From Ruminococcus sp. (GTDB lineage: Bacteria > Bacillota > Clostridia > Oscillospirales > Ruminococcaceae), in contig JAFUAO010000010.1 in assembly GCA_017460665.1 (NCBI GenBank), positions 1 through 64,000 on the forward strand: 64,000 bases of DNA, written 5' to 3'. This document shows positions 52,036 through 61,764 of the stretch, piece after piece (within the stretch, counting starts at the first letter, position 1; each line of letters begins with the position of its first letter). Position numbers and translations under genes: made by a program. A model generated the notes under the pieces. It saw only the letters and a list, made by a program, of their open reading frames with translations. It was not told the origin of the DNA and searched no databases.

Positions 52036-55000
52036 TCACTGGATGTCGGCGACGTCCTCCTGGAAGTCCACCTGCTCCATTTTCAGCAGCTTTGAAATGC
52101 CGTCCTCCTGCATGGTGACACCGTAGAGGACGTTGGCCTCCTCCATGGCGCTGCGGCGGTGGGTCACCAGCACGAATTGAGTAGTATCGGTGAAGTTCTT
52201 GAGGTACTGGGCATACTTCCTTACGTTCACCTCGTCAAGGGCTGCGTCGATCTCGTCCAGGATACAGAAGGGCGCCGGACGCAGCTTCAATATGGCGAAA
52301 TAGATCGCTATCGCCACGAAGGACTGCTCTCCTCCGGACAGTGAGATCAGGTTCTTGATCACCTTTCCGGGAGGCGCAACGCTGATCTCGATGCCCGATC
52401 CGAGGACGTCCTCCGGGTCGGTGAGGATCAGCTCGGCCTTTCCTCCGCCGAAGAGCTCGGTGAAGATGGCCTTGAAATTGGAGTTTATCACTCTGAAGCT
52501 CTCGCTGAATATGCGGCACATATCCTCTGTGAGCCCGGCGATGATCTTCTCCAGCTCTGCCTTGGACTTCTGCACGTCAGCAAGCTGCTCGGACATGAAG
52601 TTATAGCGCTCGGAGACCTCACGGTACTCCTCGATAGCGTCCACGTTGACGCTCCCCAGCGCTGAGATCTTCTTCTTGATCGAAGCCAGCTCCTGCTGGG
52701 CGGCGTTCAGGTCATCGATCTTCTCTGCGATCTGGACCGCCTCCGACCTCGTCAGCTCATAGACCTCCAGGAGCTGCCTGATGATATTATCCGTATCACG
52801 GCAGTTGGCCTCACGGCGCTCCTCCAGTCTGGTGACCTCGGCGGAGAACTTCTCCTTGGCCTCGTTGAGCTCCTTTAGGCCCTTCTGGATCTCATTGACC
52901 AGCCGGTTCTGCTGGGAGTGGGTCTCCTGACAGCGGCGGATCTCCTCGTTATAAAGGGCGGTGTTGTTCTTCATGGAGTCAAGCTCGCTGCGGAGCTGAA
53001 CGATCTCCTGCTCCTTTTCGGAGATGATCTCGTTCTGGCGGCGGATCTCCTCGGTGAACTGGCGGCTCCCGGCCTTCAGCTCTTCAAGGCTCCGGTCGAT
53101 GCGGCCCACCTCGGCGTTCTGCGCCTCGATGTCCTTGGCCAGCTCCATGCTGTGGATCTTAAGCTCAGACAGCTTCTCAGAGAGCTCGCTGCGTCTTGCT
53201 CTCAGCCTGTCACGGACGTCCTGGCCCTTTGCCAGCTCCTCCTCGGCCTGAGCGATCTGCTTCTCGGTGAGCTCTAGTTCCTTCCCCGACTCCTCAGCGG
53301 TCCTCTCTGCGTCGGCGATGCGCTGCTTGGCCTCGTCGAGCTGTCTTTTGGCGGCTGCGGACTGGGCCTTTGCCTGTGCTGAGAGCTCCGCAAGGCTCGT
53401 GAGCTCGGCCTCCAGCCTTACCCTCTCGTTCTCACATTCGCTGAGCTCGCTCTTGGCGCCCTCCATGTCGTAGCGCAGCTTCTCAGACTCCGCACGGAGC
53501 TTCTCGGCCTTTGCGCTCAGATCGTCACGGGTCACCGTAAGGACCTCGATCTCCTTATCAAGTGAAGCTATCTCGTTCTTCCGGGTGATCACTCCTCCGG
53601 AGCGCACAGCCGAGCCTCCCGTGAAGGAGCCTCCTGCGTTGACCACCTGACCGTCAAGGGTGACGATCCGGAAGCGATAGCTGTATTTTTTTGCGATATA
53701 TGCAGCGGAGTCTATATCTTCTGCCACAACGGTCCTGCCCAGCAGCGAGGCAACGATCCCGCTGAACCTGTCGTCGAAGCCTATGAGGGTCGCTGCTGTG
53801 CCGATGTAGCCCTCGCAGTCCTCAAGGCCGCTCTCGCTGAGCTCTCTGCCCTTCACTGAGGTTATGGGGAGGAAGGTGGCACGGCCGGCCTTCTGCTCCT
53901 TCAATAGTCGGATACAGCGCTTGGCTATGTCCTCGTTCTCCACGATCACGTTCTGCATTGCGGCGCCAAGGGCGGTCTCGATCGCCACGGCGTATCTCTG
54001 GTCGACGCTGATATTCTGCGCCACCGTCCCCAGGACTCCGCCGATACGGCCCTGCTTAGAGGCTTTCAGCACCGTCTTTACGCTGCCGGAGAAGCCCTCC
54101 ATGCTGTTCTCAAGGTCGCTGAGGATCTTGCGGCGCTGCTGCTTTTCCTTTAGCTCGAAAAGTGCTCGCTCGAAGTCGGCCTTGGCCTGCTCGAAGCCCT
54201 CTCTGCGGCCCTTGTAGAGCCTGTCGAAGCCGGTGAGCCTGTTCCTGACAGAGGCCTCTCTCTCGGAGTTCTCTTCGATCTGCTTCTGGCACTGGGCCTG
54301 CTTCTCCTCGTATTCTCCGGCGGAGCTGCTGCTGGTCTCAGTGGCCTTCTCCAGCTCCGGGAGCCTTGCGGTCTCTGACTCCACCGTGCGGTGTGCCGAC
54401 TCCTCCGCAAAGCGCAGCTCGCTCTGTCTGATGTAGAGGCTGTTGATCTCGCTGCCGGCCTTCGATACGCTCTCGCCAAGCTGTGAGCTCTCCTCCTGAG
54501 CTTTGGCGAAGCTCTTGGTGACCTCGGCGATCTCCTGCTCCAGCTCGGTGCGCTGCTGCTCCAGCTCCTTGATGTGGAGCTCTGCCTTGCTGCGCTGACC
54601 GATCAGAGCCTGCTTGGTCTCGCCGGCGTTGTCGATGCTCCTCTGAGCGACTGCGGCGGCCTCCTGACAGTGCTTTATGTCGTTCTCCAAAACGGCGATC
54701 GACGCCTTTTTGTCGGAGGACTGCTGCTCCTCCTCGATCATTTTTCTTCTCAGCTCGTCGGAGCGCACCGTACACTCCTGCATCTTACGGTAGCCCTCTT
54801 GGAACTTCTCCTCCTGGCGCTGTATATCGCTATCCAGGTTCTCGTACTCGCTCCTGCTGACTAAGATCTTCTCGTCCAGTGAGTCCAGCTTCTCCTTCAG
54901 CTCGTCAAGGCGTGTCACCCATACGGAGATCTCAAGGCGCTTTCTCTCCTGGGCTAGCTCCAGGAACCTCTGAGCCTTCTCGGACTGCTTCCTTAGGGGC

Positions 55001-55608
55001 TCTACTCTGCCCTCCAGCTCTGAAAGTATGTCAGTCAGGCGCAGCAGGTTCTCCTGTGCGGCGGTGAGCTTGCGCTCGGCCTCCAGCTTCTTATAGCGGA
55101 ATTTTGAGATGCCGGCGGCCTCCTCGAAAATATCTCTTCGCTCGCTGCTCTTTGCGCCCACGATCTCAGCGATACGGCCCTGTCCGATGATCGAATAGCC
55201 GTCTCGTCCGAGACCGGTGTCCATGAAGAGCTCGTTTATATCCTTTAGGCGGCACTGTCTGCCGTTGATCAGATACTCGCTCTCACCGCTGCGGTAGAGC
55301 TTTCTGGTAACGGCCACCTCGTCGTCCATGTCTGCGAGGGTCCTGTCCGTATTGTCGATATTCAGCGTAACTGCGGCGAAGCCCATGGGCTTTCTGGCTA
55401 CAGTTCCGGAAAAGATGACGTCCTCCATCTTGTTGCCTCGGAGAGTCTTCGTGGACTGCTCGCCCAGCACCCAGCGCACTGAATCGCCGATGTTGCTCTT
55501 TCCGCTGCCGTTAGGACCGACTACTGCGGTCAGGCCCTTGTCGAAGGTCAGGCTGATCTTGTCCGGGAAGGACTTGAAGCCCTGTATCTCCAATGACTTT
55601 AGGTACAC
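52036..55608 (-). CDS. smc: Chromosome partition protein SMC
   Basis: 1190 residues. Head-coil-hinge-coil-head ATPase that compacts DNA. Walker A GPNGSGKSNIGDSVRWVLGE near residue 33, long coiled coils (about 165-500 and 670-1000), hinge with GVLGTVAQNISVDQRYAVAI and a Gly-rich VVNAGGSFTGGSA, C-terminal signature LSGGEQSFVAIAIYFAILKL and Walker B PFCILDEIDAALDEVNV. The signature has EQSFVAIAIYFA where B. subtilis-type proteins have ERALTAIALLFA. Gene order rnc-radical SAM-smc-ftsY is kept. Confidence 0.97.
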   Translation of the reverse strand: MYLKSLEIQGFKSFPDKISLTFDKGLTAVVGPNGSGKSNIGDSVRWVLGEQSTKTLRGNKMEDVIFSGTVARKPMGFAAVTLNIDNTDRTLADMDDEVAVTRKLYRSGESEYLINGRQCRLKDINELFMDTGLGRDGYSIIGQGRIAEIVGAKSSERRDIFEEAAGISKFRYKKLEAERKLTAAQENLLRLTDILSELEGRVEPLRKQSEKAQRFLELAQERKRLEISVWVTRLDELKEKLDSLDEKILVSRSEYENLDSDIQRQEEKFQEGYRKMQECTVRSDELRRKMIEEEQQSSDKKASIAVLENDIKHCQEAAAVAQRSIDNAGETKQALIGQRSKAELHIKELEQQRTELEQEIAEVTKSFAKAQEESSQLGESVSKAGSEINSLYIRQSELRFAEESAHRTVESETARLPELEKATETSSSSAGEYEEKQAQCQKQIEENSEREASVRNRLTGFDRLYKGRREGFEQAKADFERALFELKEKQQRRKILSDLENSMEGFSGSVKTVLKASKQGRIGGVLGTVAQNISVDQRYAVAIETALGAAMQNVIVENEDIAKRCIRLLKEQKAGRATFLPITSVKGRELSESGLEDCEGYIGTAATLIGFDDRFSGIVASLLGRTVVAEDIDSAAYIAKKYSYRFRIVTLDGQVVNAGGSFTGGSAVRSGGVITRKNEIASLDKEIEVLTVTRDDLSAKAEKLRAESEKLRYDMEGAKSELSECENERVRLEAELTSLAELSAQAKAQSAAAKRQLDEAKQRIADAERTAEESGKELELTEKQIAQAEEELAKGQDVRDRLRARRSELSEKLSELKIHSMELAKDIEAQNAEVGRIDRSLEELKAGSRQFTEEIRRQNEIISEKEQEIVQLRSELDSMKNNTALYNEEIRRCQETHSQQNRLVNEIQKGLKELNEAKEKFSAEVTRLEERREANCRDTDNIIRQLLEVYELTRSEAVQIAEKIDDLNAAQQELASIKKKISALGSVNVDAIEEYREVSERYNFMSEQLADVQKSKAELEKIIAGLTEDMCRIFSESFRVINSNFKAIFTELFGGGKAELILTDPEDVLGSGIEISVAPPGKVIKNLISLSGGEQSFVAIAIYFAILKLRPAPFCILDEIDAALDEVNVRKYAQYLKNFTDTTQFVLVTHRRSAMEEANVLYGVTMQEDGISKLLKMEQVDFQEDVADIQ

Positions 55609-55612
55609 TCGC

Positions 55613-56680
55613 TCACCTCCTCAGCTTTGCTTTATACTTGGGAAGGCTCTCATCTCCAACGATCCTGAGCTCTATCCCCTGCTCCTTGAAATACTCATGA
55701 TTGGACCTTTTGTGTCCTATCGCCTTGCTTATGCAGCTCGGCGCAACGGCAACTGTCACGCTGCCCTTCATGCTCTCCAGCTCCTTTAGAGCTCCGGCAG
55801 CATTGGTGTGCTCGCCCTTCAGCCCCAGCTCCTCCTCGATGAGCTGGCGGTAGATGCTGCTCTCGCAGAGCTCCCGGAAGGCCGGGTGGTAGAAGCCGCC
55901 CACCATGTCCTGCTCAACGAACTCGCTGGCGTGTAGGCCGCACTTGATCACCCTGATCCCGTTCTCCTCGAACTCTCTCAGGAAGTATGCTGCGGTCTCC
56001 ACCACGTCCTCGAAGCCGAAGCCCGAGCGCATACCTGCTGCTCCGCCGAAGAGCTGATACTGGCCGCTCTCGCAGAGCCGGGCAAGCCTTGTGCCTTTGA
56101 GGATCACCACCGGGTAGATCCGGACGGTGTCCGGGCGGATCGCCATGATCTTCTCGAAGGTCAGCCACTCGTCATCGCCGGTGCTCTGATAAAGGCCGAT
56201 CATCATTTGCAGGCCCAGCTCGAAGCCCAGCTCCCTGATGAGGGCGCTGGCCTCCTCCACGTCCCTTGCGGTATGGCCACGGTCGTTGGCAAGGAGCACC
56301 TTATCGCTCATGGACTGGGCTCCCAGCTCGATAGCCGTGACGCCGCAGCTTTTCAGCAGCTCCAGGATCTCTCTGTCGATGCAGTCCGGCCTTGTGGAGC
56401 AGCGTATGCCCCGAAATTTGCCCTGCCCTACGAACTCACGGGCAGCGCTCAGGAGCTCCTCCATGTAGGGGCGGGGTATCGCCGTGAAGCTGCCGCCGAA
56501 AAATGCGATCTCGGTCTCCTCCGGAGACCTTACCTCCGAAAGTGCCTTCTCGCAGATCTGCCTTACCTCGTCCCCAGTGGGAGCGTGCTGAGCTCCGCTG
56601 ATCGTGTTCTGGTCGCAGAAGCTGCACCTGTGGGGACATCCGATATGGGGCACGAAGATCGAGATGTTACTGTGCGGCAT
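55613..56680 (-). CDS. Elp3-like radical SAM protein
   Basis: 355 residues. 4Fe-4S motif CPHRCSFCDQ near residue 15, then GGSFTAIPRPYMEELL, RCSTRPDCID and AIELGAQSM as in the Elp3/MiaB/NifB radical SAM group. It lacks the acetyltransferase part of Elp3. Found between rnc and smc in many clostridia; a tRNA-related role is presumed but unproven. Overlaps the rnc end by 14 bp and precedes smc by 4 bp. Confidence 0.88.
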   Translation of the reverse strand: MPHSNISIFVPHIGCPHRCSFCDQNTISGAQHAPTGDEVRQICEKALSEVRSPEETEIAFFGGSFTAIPRPYMEELLSAAREFVGQGKFRGIRCSTRPDCIDREILELLKSCGVTAIELGAQSMSDKVLLANDRGHTARDVEEASALIRELGFELGLQMMIGLYQSTGDDEWLTFEKIMAIRPDTVRIYPVVILKGTRLARLCESGQYQLFGGAAGMRSGFGFEDVVETAAYFLREFEENGIRVIKCGLHASEFVEQDMVGGFYHPAFRELCESSIYRQLIEEELGLKGEHTNAAGALKELESMKGSVTVAVAPSCISKAIGHKRSNHEYFKEQGIELRIVGDESLPKYKAKLRR

Positions 56681-57359
56681 AGCCCATCAGCTCAAGAGCC
56701 TCCTTTGCGGCAAGCTGCTCGGCCTCCTTCTTGCTCCTGCCCTTGCCCTTGCCGATCACCTGTGAATTGAGCCTTACCTCCACCACGAAGCGCTTGTTAT
56801 GGTCGGGGCCTTCCTCGCCGATGAGGACGTACTCCACCTTCTCCTCGGGGTTCTTCTGGACGATCTCCTGCAAAACTGTCTTGTGGTCGCTGAAAACGGG
56901 CTTTTTGCCGTGCTCGATCTCCTCGGGCATGAACCGGAGGATATGCTTTGCGGCAGGCTCCATACCGCCGTCAAGGTAGATCGCTGCGATCACTGCCTCG
57001 AATGCGTCCGCTAATATCGAGGGGCGCTCTCTGCCGCCGGTGTTCTCCTCGCCCTTTCCGAGGCGGAGGAAGTCTCCAAGGTGTATATGCTGGGCGAACA
57101 CATGGAGGGACTTCTCGCACACCAGCGAAGCCCTCAGCTTGGTCAGCTCGCCCTCTGCCACCTGGGTAAAGTGCTTGTAGAGATAATCTGATACGACTAT
57201 CGAAAGGACGCTGTCTCCCAGGAACTCAAGGCGCTCGTTGCTGCCGCCGGCGGTCTTTTTCTCGTTGGCGTAGGACGAGTGCGACAGAGCCTGCTCCAGC
57301 AGAGACTTATCCTTGAAGGTATAGCCTATGATCTGTTCAAATCTATCTATGCTTTCCAT
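56667..57359 (-). CDS. rnc: Ribonuclease III
   Basis: 230 residues. Cuts double-stranded RNA in rRNA and mRNA processing. Catalytic motif NERLEFLGDSVLSIVVSDYL near residue 40, second acidic site ADAFEAVIAAIYLDGG near 113, C-terminal dsRNA-binding domain from about 155 with GKGKGRSKKEAEQLAAKEAL. Start ATG 57357-57359; 3 bp after plsX. No acpP lies between plsX and rnc. Confidence 0.96.
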   Translation of the reverse strand: MESIDRFEQIIGYTFKDKSLLEQALSHSSYANEKKTAGGSNERLEFLGDSVLSIVVSDYLYKHFTQVAEGELTKLRASLVCEKSLHVFAQHIHLGDFLRLGKGEENTGGRERPSILADAFEAVIAAIYLDGGMEPAAKHILRFMPEEIEHGKKPVFSDHKTVLQEIVQKNPEEKVEYVLIGEEGPDHNKRFVVEVRLNSQVIGKGKGRSKKEAEQLAAKEALELMGYAAQ

Positions 57360-57362
57360 TTT

Positions 57363-58355
57363 TTACTCCTTATGAGCGGCTGCGGCGTACTCCTCGATGA
57401 CGCCTGCAACGTTTGCCTCGGCACATTTTTTAGCCTGGCGGACGGCGTTGAAGAAGGCTGTCCCGTCAGAGCTGCCGTGTGCCTTGATGACCGGCTTTCT
57501 GACTCCCAGAAGAGCAGAGCCGCCCACCTCCTTATAGTCCATCTGTTTCTTGAATGTCTTTATCTTGCCCAGTGAGAACACAGCGCCTATCTTTCCAGCG
57601 CCGGAGAATATCCACCTGAGCTTCCTTGCGAAGAAGCTGCCCATGCCCTCATAGAGCTTGAGGACGATATTCCCCGTGAAGCCGTCGGTGACGATCACCT
57701 GGAACTCTCCCTTGGGTATGTCACGGGCCTCGATATTACCGCCGAAGTTGAGCCCTGACTGCTCCAGCAGCTTATAGGCCTCCAGCTCCAGCTCTCTGCC
57801 CTTGGTCTCCTCTGCGCCGATGTTGAGCAGCCCCACCTTGGGATTTTGAACGCCCAGGACCTTCTCCATGTAGGCGCTCCCCATAACGGCGAACTGGACC
57901 AGCATCTCCGGCCGGCACTCAGTGTTCGCTCCTGCGTCCAGCAGCACGAAGCTGCCCTTGTCCGCAGGCATCACCGGAGAGGGTGCGATACGTTTGATCC
58001 CTTTGATACGCTTGACGATGAAGGTAGCTCCCATTACCAGAGCTCCTGTGCTCCCTGCGCTGACAAAGGCCTCGCCCCTGCCCTTTGCAAGGAGGGAAAG
58101 TCCCAGCGCCATAGAGGTGCCGCTTCCGGACTTTATTATCTCCTTCGGCTCATCATGTATATCAAAAACATCATCTGTATGCTCGATCTCCATACCGCTG
58201 AGGCTGATGCCGTTGTCAGCGGCGCACTTTTTTATCTTGGGCTCGCTGCCTGTAAGGACGATCTCCACGTCCAGCTCCCGGACCGCTCTCTCGCAGCCCC
58301 TGAGCACCTCAAGAGGGGCGTTGTCCCCTCCGAAGGCGTCAACTATTATCTTCAT
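57363..58355 (-). CDS. plsX: Phosphate acyltransferase PlsX
   Basis: 330 residues. Makes acyl-phosphate from acyl-ACP for phospholipid synthesis. IIVDAFGGDNAP at the start, SAGSTGALVMGATFIV, DAGANTECRPEMLVQFAVMG, and VIVTDGFTGNIVLKLYEG are typical. Overlaps trmFO by 4 bp. Confidence 0.96.
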   Translation of the reverse strand: MKIIVDAFGGDNAPLEVLRGCERAVRELDVEIVLTGSEPKIKKCAADNGISLSGMEIEHTDDVFDIHDEPKEIIKSGSGTSMALGLSLLAKGRGEAFVSAGSTGALVMGATFIVKRIKGIKRIAPSPVMPADKGSFVLLDAGANTECRPEMLVQFAVMGSAYMEKVLGVQNPKVGLLNIGAEETKGRELELEAYKLLEQSGLNFGGNIEARDIPKGEFQVIVTDGFTGNIVLKLYEGMGSFFARKLRWIFSGAGKIGAVFSLGKIKTFKKQMDYKEVGGSALLGVRKPVIKAHGSSDGTAFFNAVRQAKKCAEANVAGVIEEYAAAAHKE

Positions 58356-59668
58356 AAGCCGGCTCTCTCCATTTCCTTTGTAAGTGCTTCTATGGCTCGC
58401 CTTGCGTAGGCGCCGTACTTTTCCTTTTTGTCACGGATCCTTGTGCCGAGCTCGGGGAGTATGCCCATATTCGCTCCCATGGGCTGGAACTTCCCGTTGC
58501 CGAAGGGATCGCTGATATAGGCGCTGAGAGCTCCCAGCATGGACTCACGGGGGAGTTGCAGAGGCTCCTTCCCCAGCAGCTTCCTGGCGCAGGAAAGGCC
58601 TGCTATGATACCGCTGGCGGCGGACTCCATATAGCCCTCTACTCCGGTCATCTGGCCGGCGAAGTAGATCTCAGGGCGCTCCCTCATGGAGAAGTCCGAG
58701 TTCAGCAGCGCCGGGCTGTTGATGAAGGTGTTGCGGTGCATCACTCCGTAGCGGACGAACTCTGCGTTCTCAAGGCCCGGGATCATGGAGAAGACCCTCT
58801 TCTGCTCGCCGAATTTGAGGTTGGTCTGAAATCCCACAAGGTTGAACAGGGTCGCCTCTCTGTTCTCACGGCGGAGCTGCACCACGGCATAGGGCCGCCG
58901 GCCTGTGCGCTCGTCAGTTATGCCCACCGGCTTCATTGGCCCGAAGCGCATAGTGTCCTCCCCTCGGGAGGCCAGCACCTCGATCGGCATACAGCCCTCG
59001 TAGACGCTGAATGGGTGGGTCTCGAAGTCCTTTAGCTGGACACGCTCGGCCCCGATCAGGGCTCTGTAGAAGGCAAGATACTCCTCCTTGTCCATGGGGC
59101 AGTTGATATAATCGGCGTCGCCCCTTCCGTAGCGTGAGGCGAAGAACACCTTCTCCTTGTCCAGGCTCTCATAGGTCACGATCGGTGCCGCTGCGTCGTA
59201 GAAGCTCAGCCCTTCGCCGCACAGTGAGCGGACGGTATCGGCCATTTTCCCGGAGGTCAGAGGGCCTGTCGCTATTATGCAGATCCCCTCCGGAAGATCG
59301 GTGACCTCTCCCGGGATCACCTGGATCAGAGGCTCGGCCTTGATCTTGGAAGTGACGCTGTCTGAGAACTTCTTCCTATCCACTGCCAGAGCTCCGCCGG
59401 CCTCCACTGAGTTCTCCTTCGCACATGGCACCGTAAGGCTGCCAAGGAGCTCCATCTCGGCCTTCAAAAGGCCTGCTGCGGACTCGATACGGGCGGCCTT
59501 CAATGAGTTGGAGCACACAAGCTCCGCAAAGCCGCTGTACTTATGGGCCGGGGTGAACTTCTCCGGCTTCATCTCGTAGAGCCGGACAGCTATGCCGTTC
59601 CGGGCAAGGCTCCACGCCGCCTCGCAGCCTGCGAGCCCGGCGCCGATAACGTTGACAGTGACGCTCAT
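58352..59668 (-). CDS. trmFO: Methylenetetrahydrofolate-tRNA-(uracil-54) methyltransferase TrmFO
   Basis: 438 residues. Folate- and FAD-dependent methylation giving T54 in tRNA. FAD motif VIGAGLAGCEAAWSLA, then ELVCSNSLKAARIESAAGLL, PLTSGKMAD and GQMTGVEGYMESAASGIIAG. 4-bp ATGA overlaps with topA and plsX on either side, so a tight operon. Confidence 0.96.
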   Translation of the reverse strand: MSVTVNVIGAGLAGCEAAWSLARNGIAVRLYEMKPEKFTPAHKYSGFAELVCSNSLKAARIESAAGLLKAEMELLGSLTVPCAKENSVEAGGALAVDRKKFSDSVTSKIKAEPLIQVIPGEVTDLPEGICIIATGPLTSGKMADTVRSLCGEGLSFYDAAAPIVTYESLDKEKVFFASRYGRGDADYINCPMDKEEYLAFYRALIGAERVQLKDFETHPFSVYEGCMPIEVLASRGEDTMRFGPMKPVGITDERTGRRPYAVVQLRRENREATLFNLVGFQTNLKFGEQKRVFSMIPGLENAEFVRYGVMHRNTFINSPALLNSDFSMRERPEIYFAGQMTGVEGYMESAASGIIAGLSCARKLLGKEPLQLPRESMLGALSAYISDPFGNGKFQPMGANMGILPELGTRIRDKKEKYGAYARRAIEALTKEMERAGL

Positions 59669-61746
59669 TTTTTCAGCTCTCTTTCATAGCCGCAGCCCTC
59701 GCCCTCGCAGACAAGGCGTCCGTTCTTTCCGCCCTTGGTGAACAGGCTCCTGCCGCACTGGGGGCACTTCTCGGCGCTGGGCACGTTCCAGGTCATGAAA
59801 TTGCACTCCGGATAGCCCTCACAGCCGTAGAAGCTCCTGCCACGCTTGGACTTCTTTTGCAGCATCTTCTTGCCGCAGCGGGGACAGGTGCCGTCGGTCT
59901 CAGTGACGATCTTCTTGGTGTTGCCGCACTCCGGGAAGCCCGGGCAGGCAAGGAACTTGCCGTATCTTCCATACTTTATGACCATGTTTCTGCCGCAGAG
60001 CTCGCAGATCACGTCGGTCTCCTCGTCGGGGACCTTCACACGCTTGCCCTCCATGGCCTCCTCAGCCTTGCCGAGAGTCGCGGAAAAGTCGTCGTAGAAC
60101 TCATGCAGGGTGCTGATCCAGTCCTTTGCTCCGTGCTCCACCTCGTCAAGGTCGTTCTCCATCTCGGCGGTGAACTTGGCATCGACGATCTTCCGGAAGT
60201 GCTCCTTGAGCAGCTCGGTTATGGCCTCCCCCAGATTGGTGGGCTTTAGCTGCTTGCCCTCGTGCTCTACGTACTGACGGGAGGTGATAGTCGTGATAGT
60301 GGGCGCATAGGTGGAGGGGCGGCCGATGCCGTTCTCCTCCAGTGCCTTGATCAGCGAGGCCTCGGTGTATCTCGGAGGCGGCTGAGTGAAGTGCTGGTTG
60401 CCGGCGATCGACTTGAGCTTCAGCTTGTCGTCCTTGCGGAGCTCCGGCAGCATCTTCTTGTTCTCGTCGCCGCCGTCTGTGGACTCCACATAGAGCACGG
60501 TAAATCCGTCGAATTTCACGGAATATCCCGATGCACGGAAGGTGCAGCCGGCTGCGTCTATATCTGCGGAAACTGTATCAAGGAGAGCGTTGGCCATCTG
60601 GCTGGCGATGAAGCGCTCCCAGATCAGCTTGTAGAGCTTGAACTGGTCGCTGGAAAGGCTGGACTTGACCCTTGCCGGGGTCAGGTCGGGAGTCGAGGGA
60701 CGGATCGCCTCGTGAGCGTCCTGTGCGTTGCTCTTGGTCTTGAACACACGGGGCTTCTCCGGGAGGTAGTCCTTGCCGTAGACGGTCTCGATGTACTGGG
60801 CGGCGGCGGCCTTTGCCTCGTCGGAGATACGCAGGCTGTCGGTCCTCATGTAGGTTATCAGTCCCACAGCGCCTACTCCCTCGATGTCAACGCCCTCGTA
60901 GAGCTCCTGGGCGGCCTTCATGGTGCGCTTGGCACTGAAGCCCAGCTTCCGGGAGGCCTCCTGCTGGAGGGTGGAGGTGATGAAGGGCGGCGCAGGCTGC
61001 TTCTTGGTGATGCGCTTCTTCACTGAGGTAACGACGTACTCGGCCCCCTCCAGTCTTGCAAGGAGAGCGTTGGCCTCGACCTCGTTGGGGATCTCCAGCT
61101 TCTTGCCGTCAGCTGCCACAAGAGCAGCGTCGAAGACCTTCCGTGAGCCGGGGGCCGTGAACTTTGCGTCGATAGACCAGTACTCCTTGGGAACGAACCT
61201 GCGGATCTCGTTCTCTCTGTCCACTACAAGGCGGACCGCAACGGACTGGACCCTTCCGGCGGAAAGGCCTCTCTTGACCTTCTTCCAAAGGAAGGGGCTC
61301 AGCTTATAGCCCACCAGCCTGTCAAGGATACGTCTTGCCTGCTGAGCATTCACAAGGTCCACGTCGATCTTGTGGGGGTCGCTCATGCCGGCCTGTACTC
61401 CGGTCTTGGTGATCTCGTTGAAGGCCACACGGTTGTTCTCGTTCATATCCAGCTTCAGCATCTGGGCTATGTGCCATGAGATAGCCTCTCCCTCACGGTC
61501 AGGGTCGGTAGCGAGGTAGACCTTGCCGCACTTCTTTGCGTGCTTTTTCAGCTCCTTGATAACGTCCTCCTTGCCCTTCATGTCGGTGTACTGAGGAGCG
61601 AAATCGTTCTCGGTATCCACTCCCAGCTTGGACTTGGGCAGGTCACGGACGTGGCCCATGGAGGCGATCACCTCATAGCCGTTTCCCAGATACTTCTGGA
61701 TAGTCTTTGCCTTTGCAGGCGACTCTACTATAACTAAGTCTGACAT
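59665..61746 (-). CDS. topA: DNA topoisomerase I
   Basis: 693 residues. Relaxes negative supercoils. Toprim VIVESPAKAKTIQKYLG and DPDREGEAISWHIA, active-site Tyr in GLITYMRTDSLRIS near residue 300, and three C-terminal zinc fingers: CELCGRNM...CPGFPEC, CPRCGKKM...CEGYPEC and CPQCGRSL...CEGEGC. Usual order dprA-topA-trmFO. Confidence 0.97.
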   Translation of the reverse strand: MSDLVIVESPAKAKTIQKYLGNGYEVIASMGHVRDLPKSKLGVDTENDFAPQYTDMKGKEDVIKELKKHAKKCGKVYLATDPDREGEAISWHIAQMLKLDMNENNRVAFNEITKTGVQAGMSDPHKIDVDLVNAQQARRILDRLVGYKLSPFLWKKVKRGLSAGRVQSVAVRLVVDRENEIRRFVPKEYWSIDAKFTAPGSRKVFDAALVAADGKKLEIPNEVEANALLARLEGAEYVVTSVKKRITKKQPAPPFITSTLQQEASRKLGFSAKRTMKAAQELYEGVDIEGVGAVGLITYMRTDSLRISDEAKAAAAQYIETVYGKDYLPEKPRVFKTKSNAQDAHEAIRPSTPDLTPARVKSSLSSDQFKLYKLIWERFIASQMANALLDTVSADIDAAGCTFRASGYSVKFDGFTVLYVESTDGGDENKKMLPELRKDDKLKLKSIAGNQHFTQPPPRYTEASLIKALEENGIGRPSTYAPTITTITSRQYVEHEGKQLKPTNLGEAITELLKEHFRKIVDAKFTAEMENDLDEVEHGAKDWISTLHEFYDDFSATLGKAEEAMEGKRVKVPDEETDVICELCGRNMVIKYGRYGKFLACPGFPECGNTKKIVTETDGTCPRCGKKMLQKKSKRGRSFYGCEGYPECNFMTWNVPSAEKCPQCGRSLFTKGGKNGRLVCEGEGCGYERELKK

Positions 61747-61764
61747 TTTTTATCTCCTTTTCTG

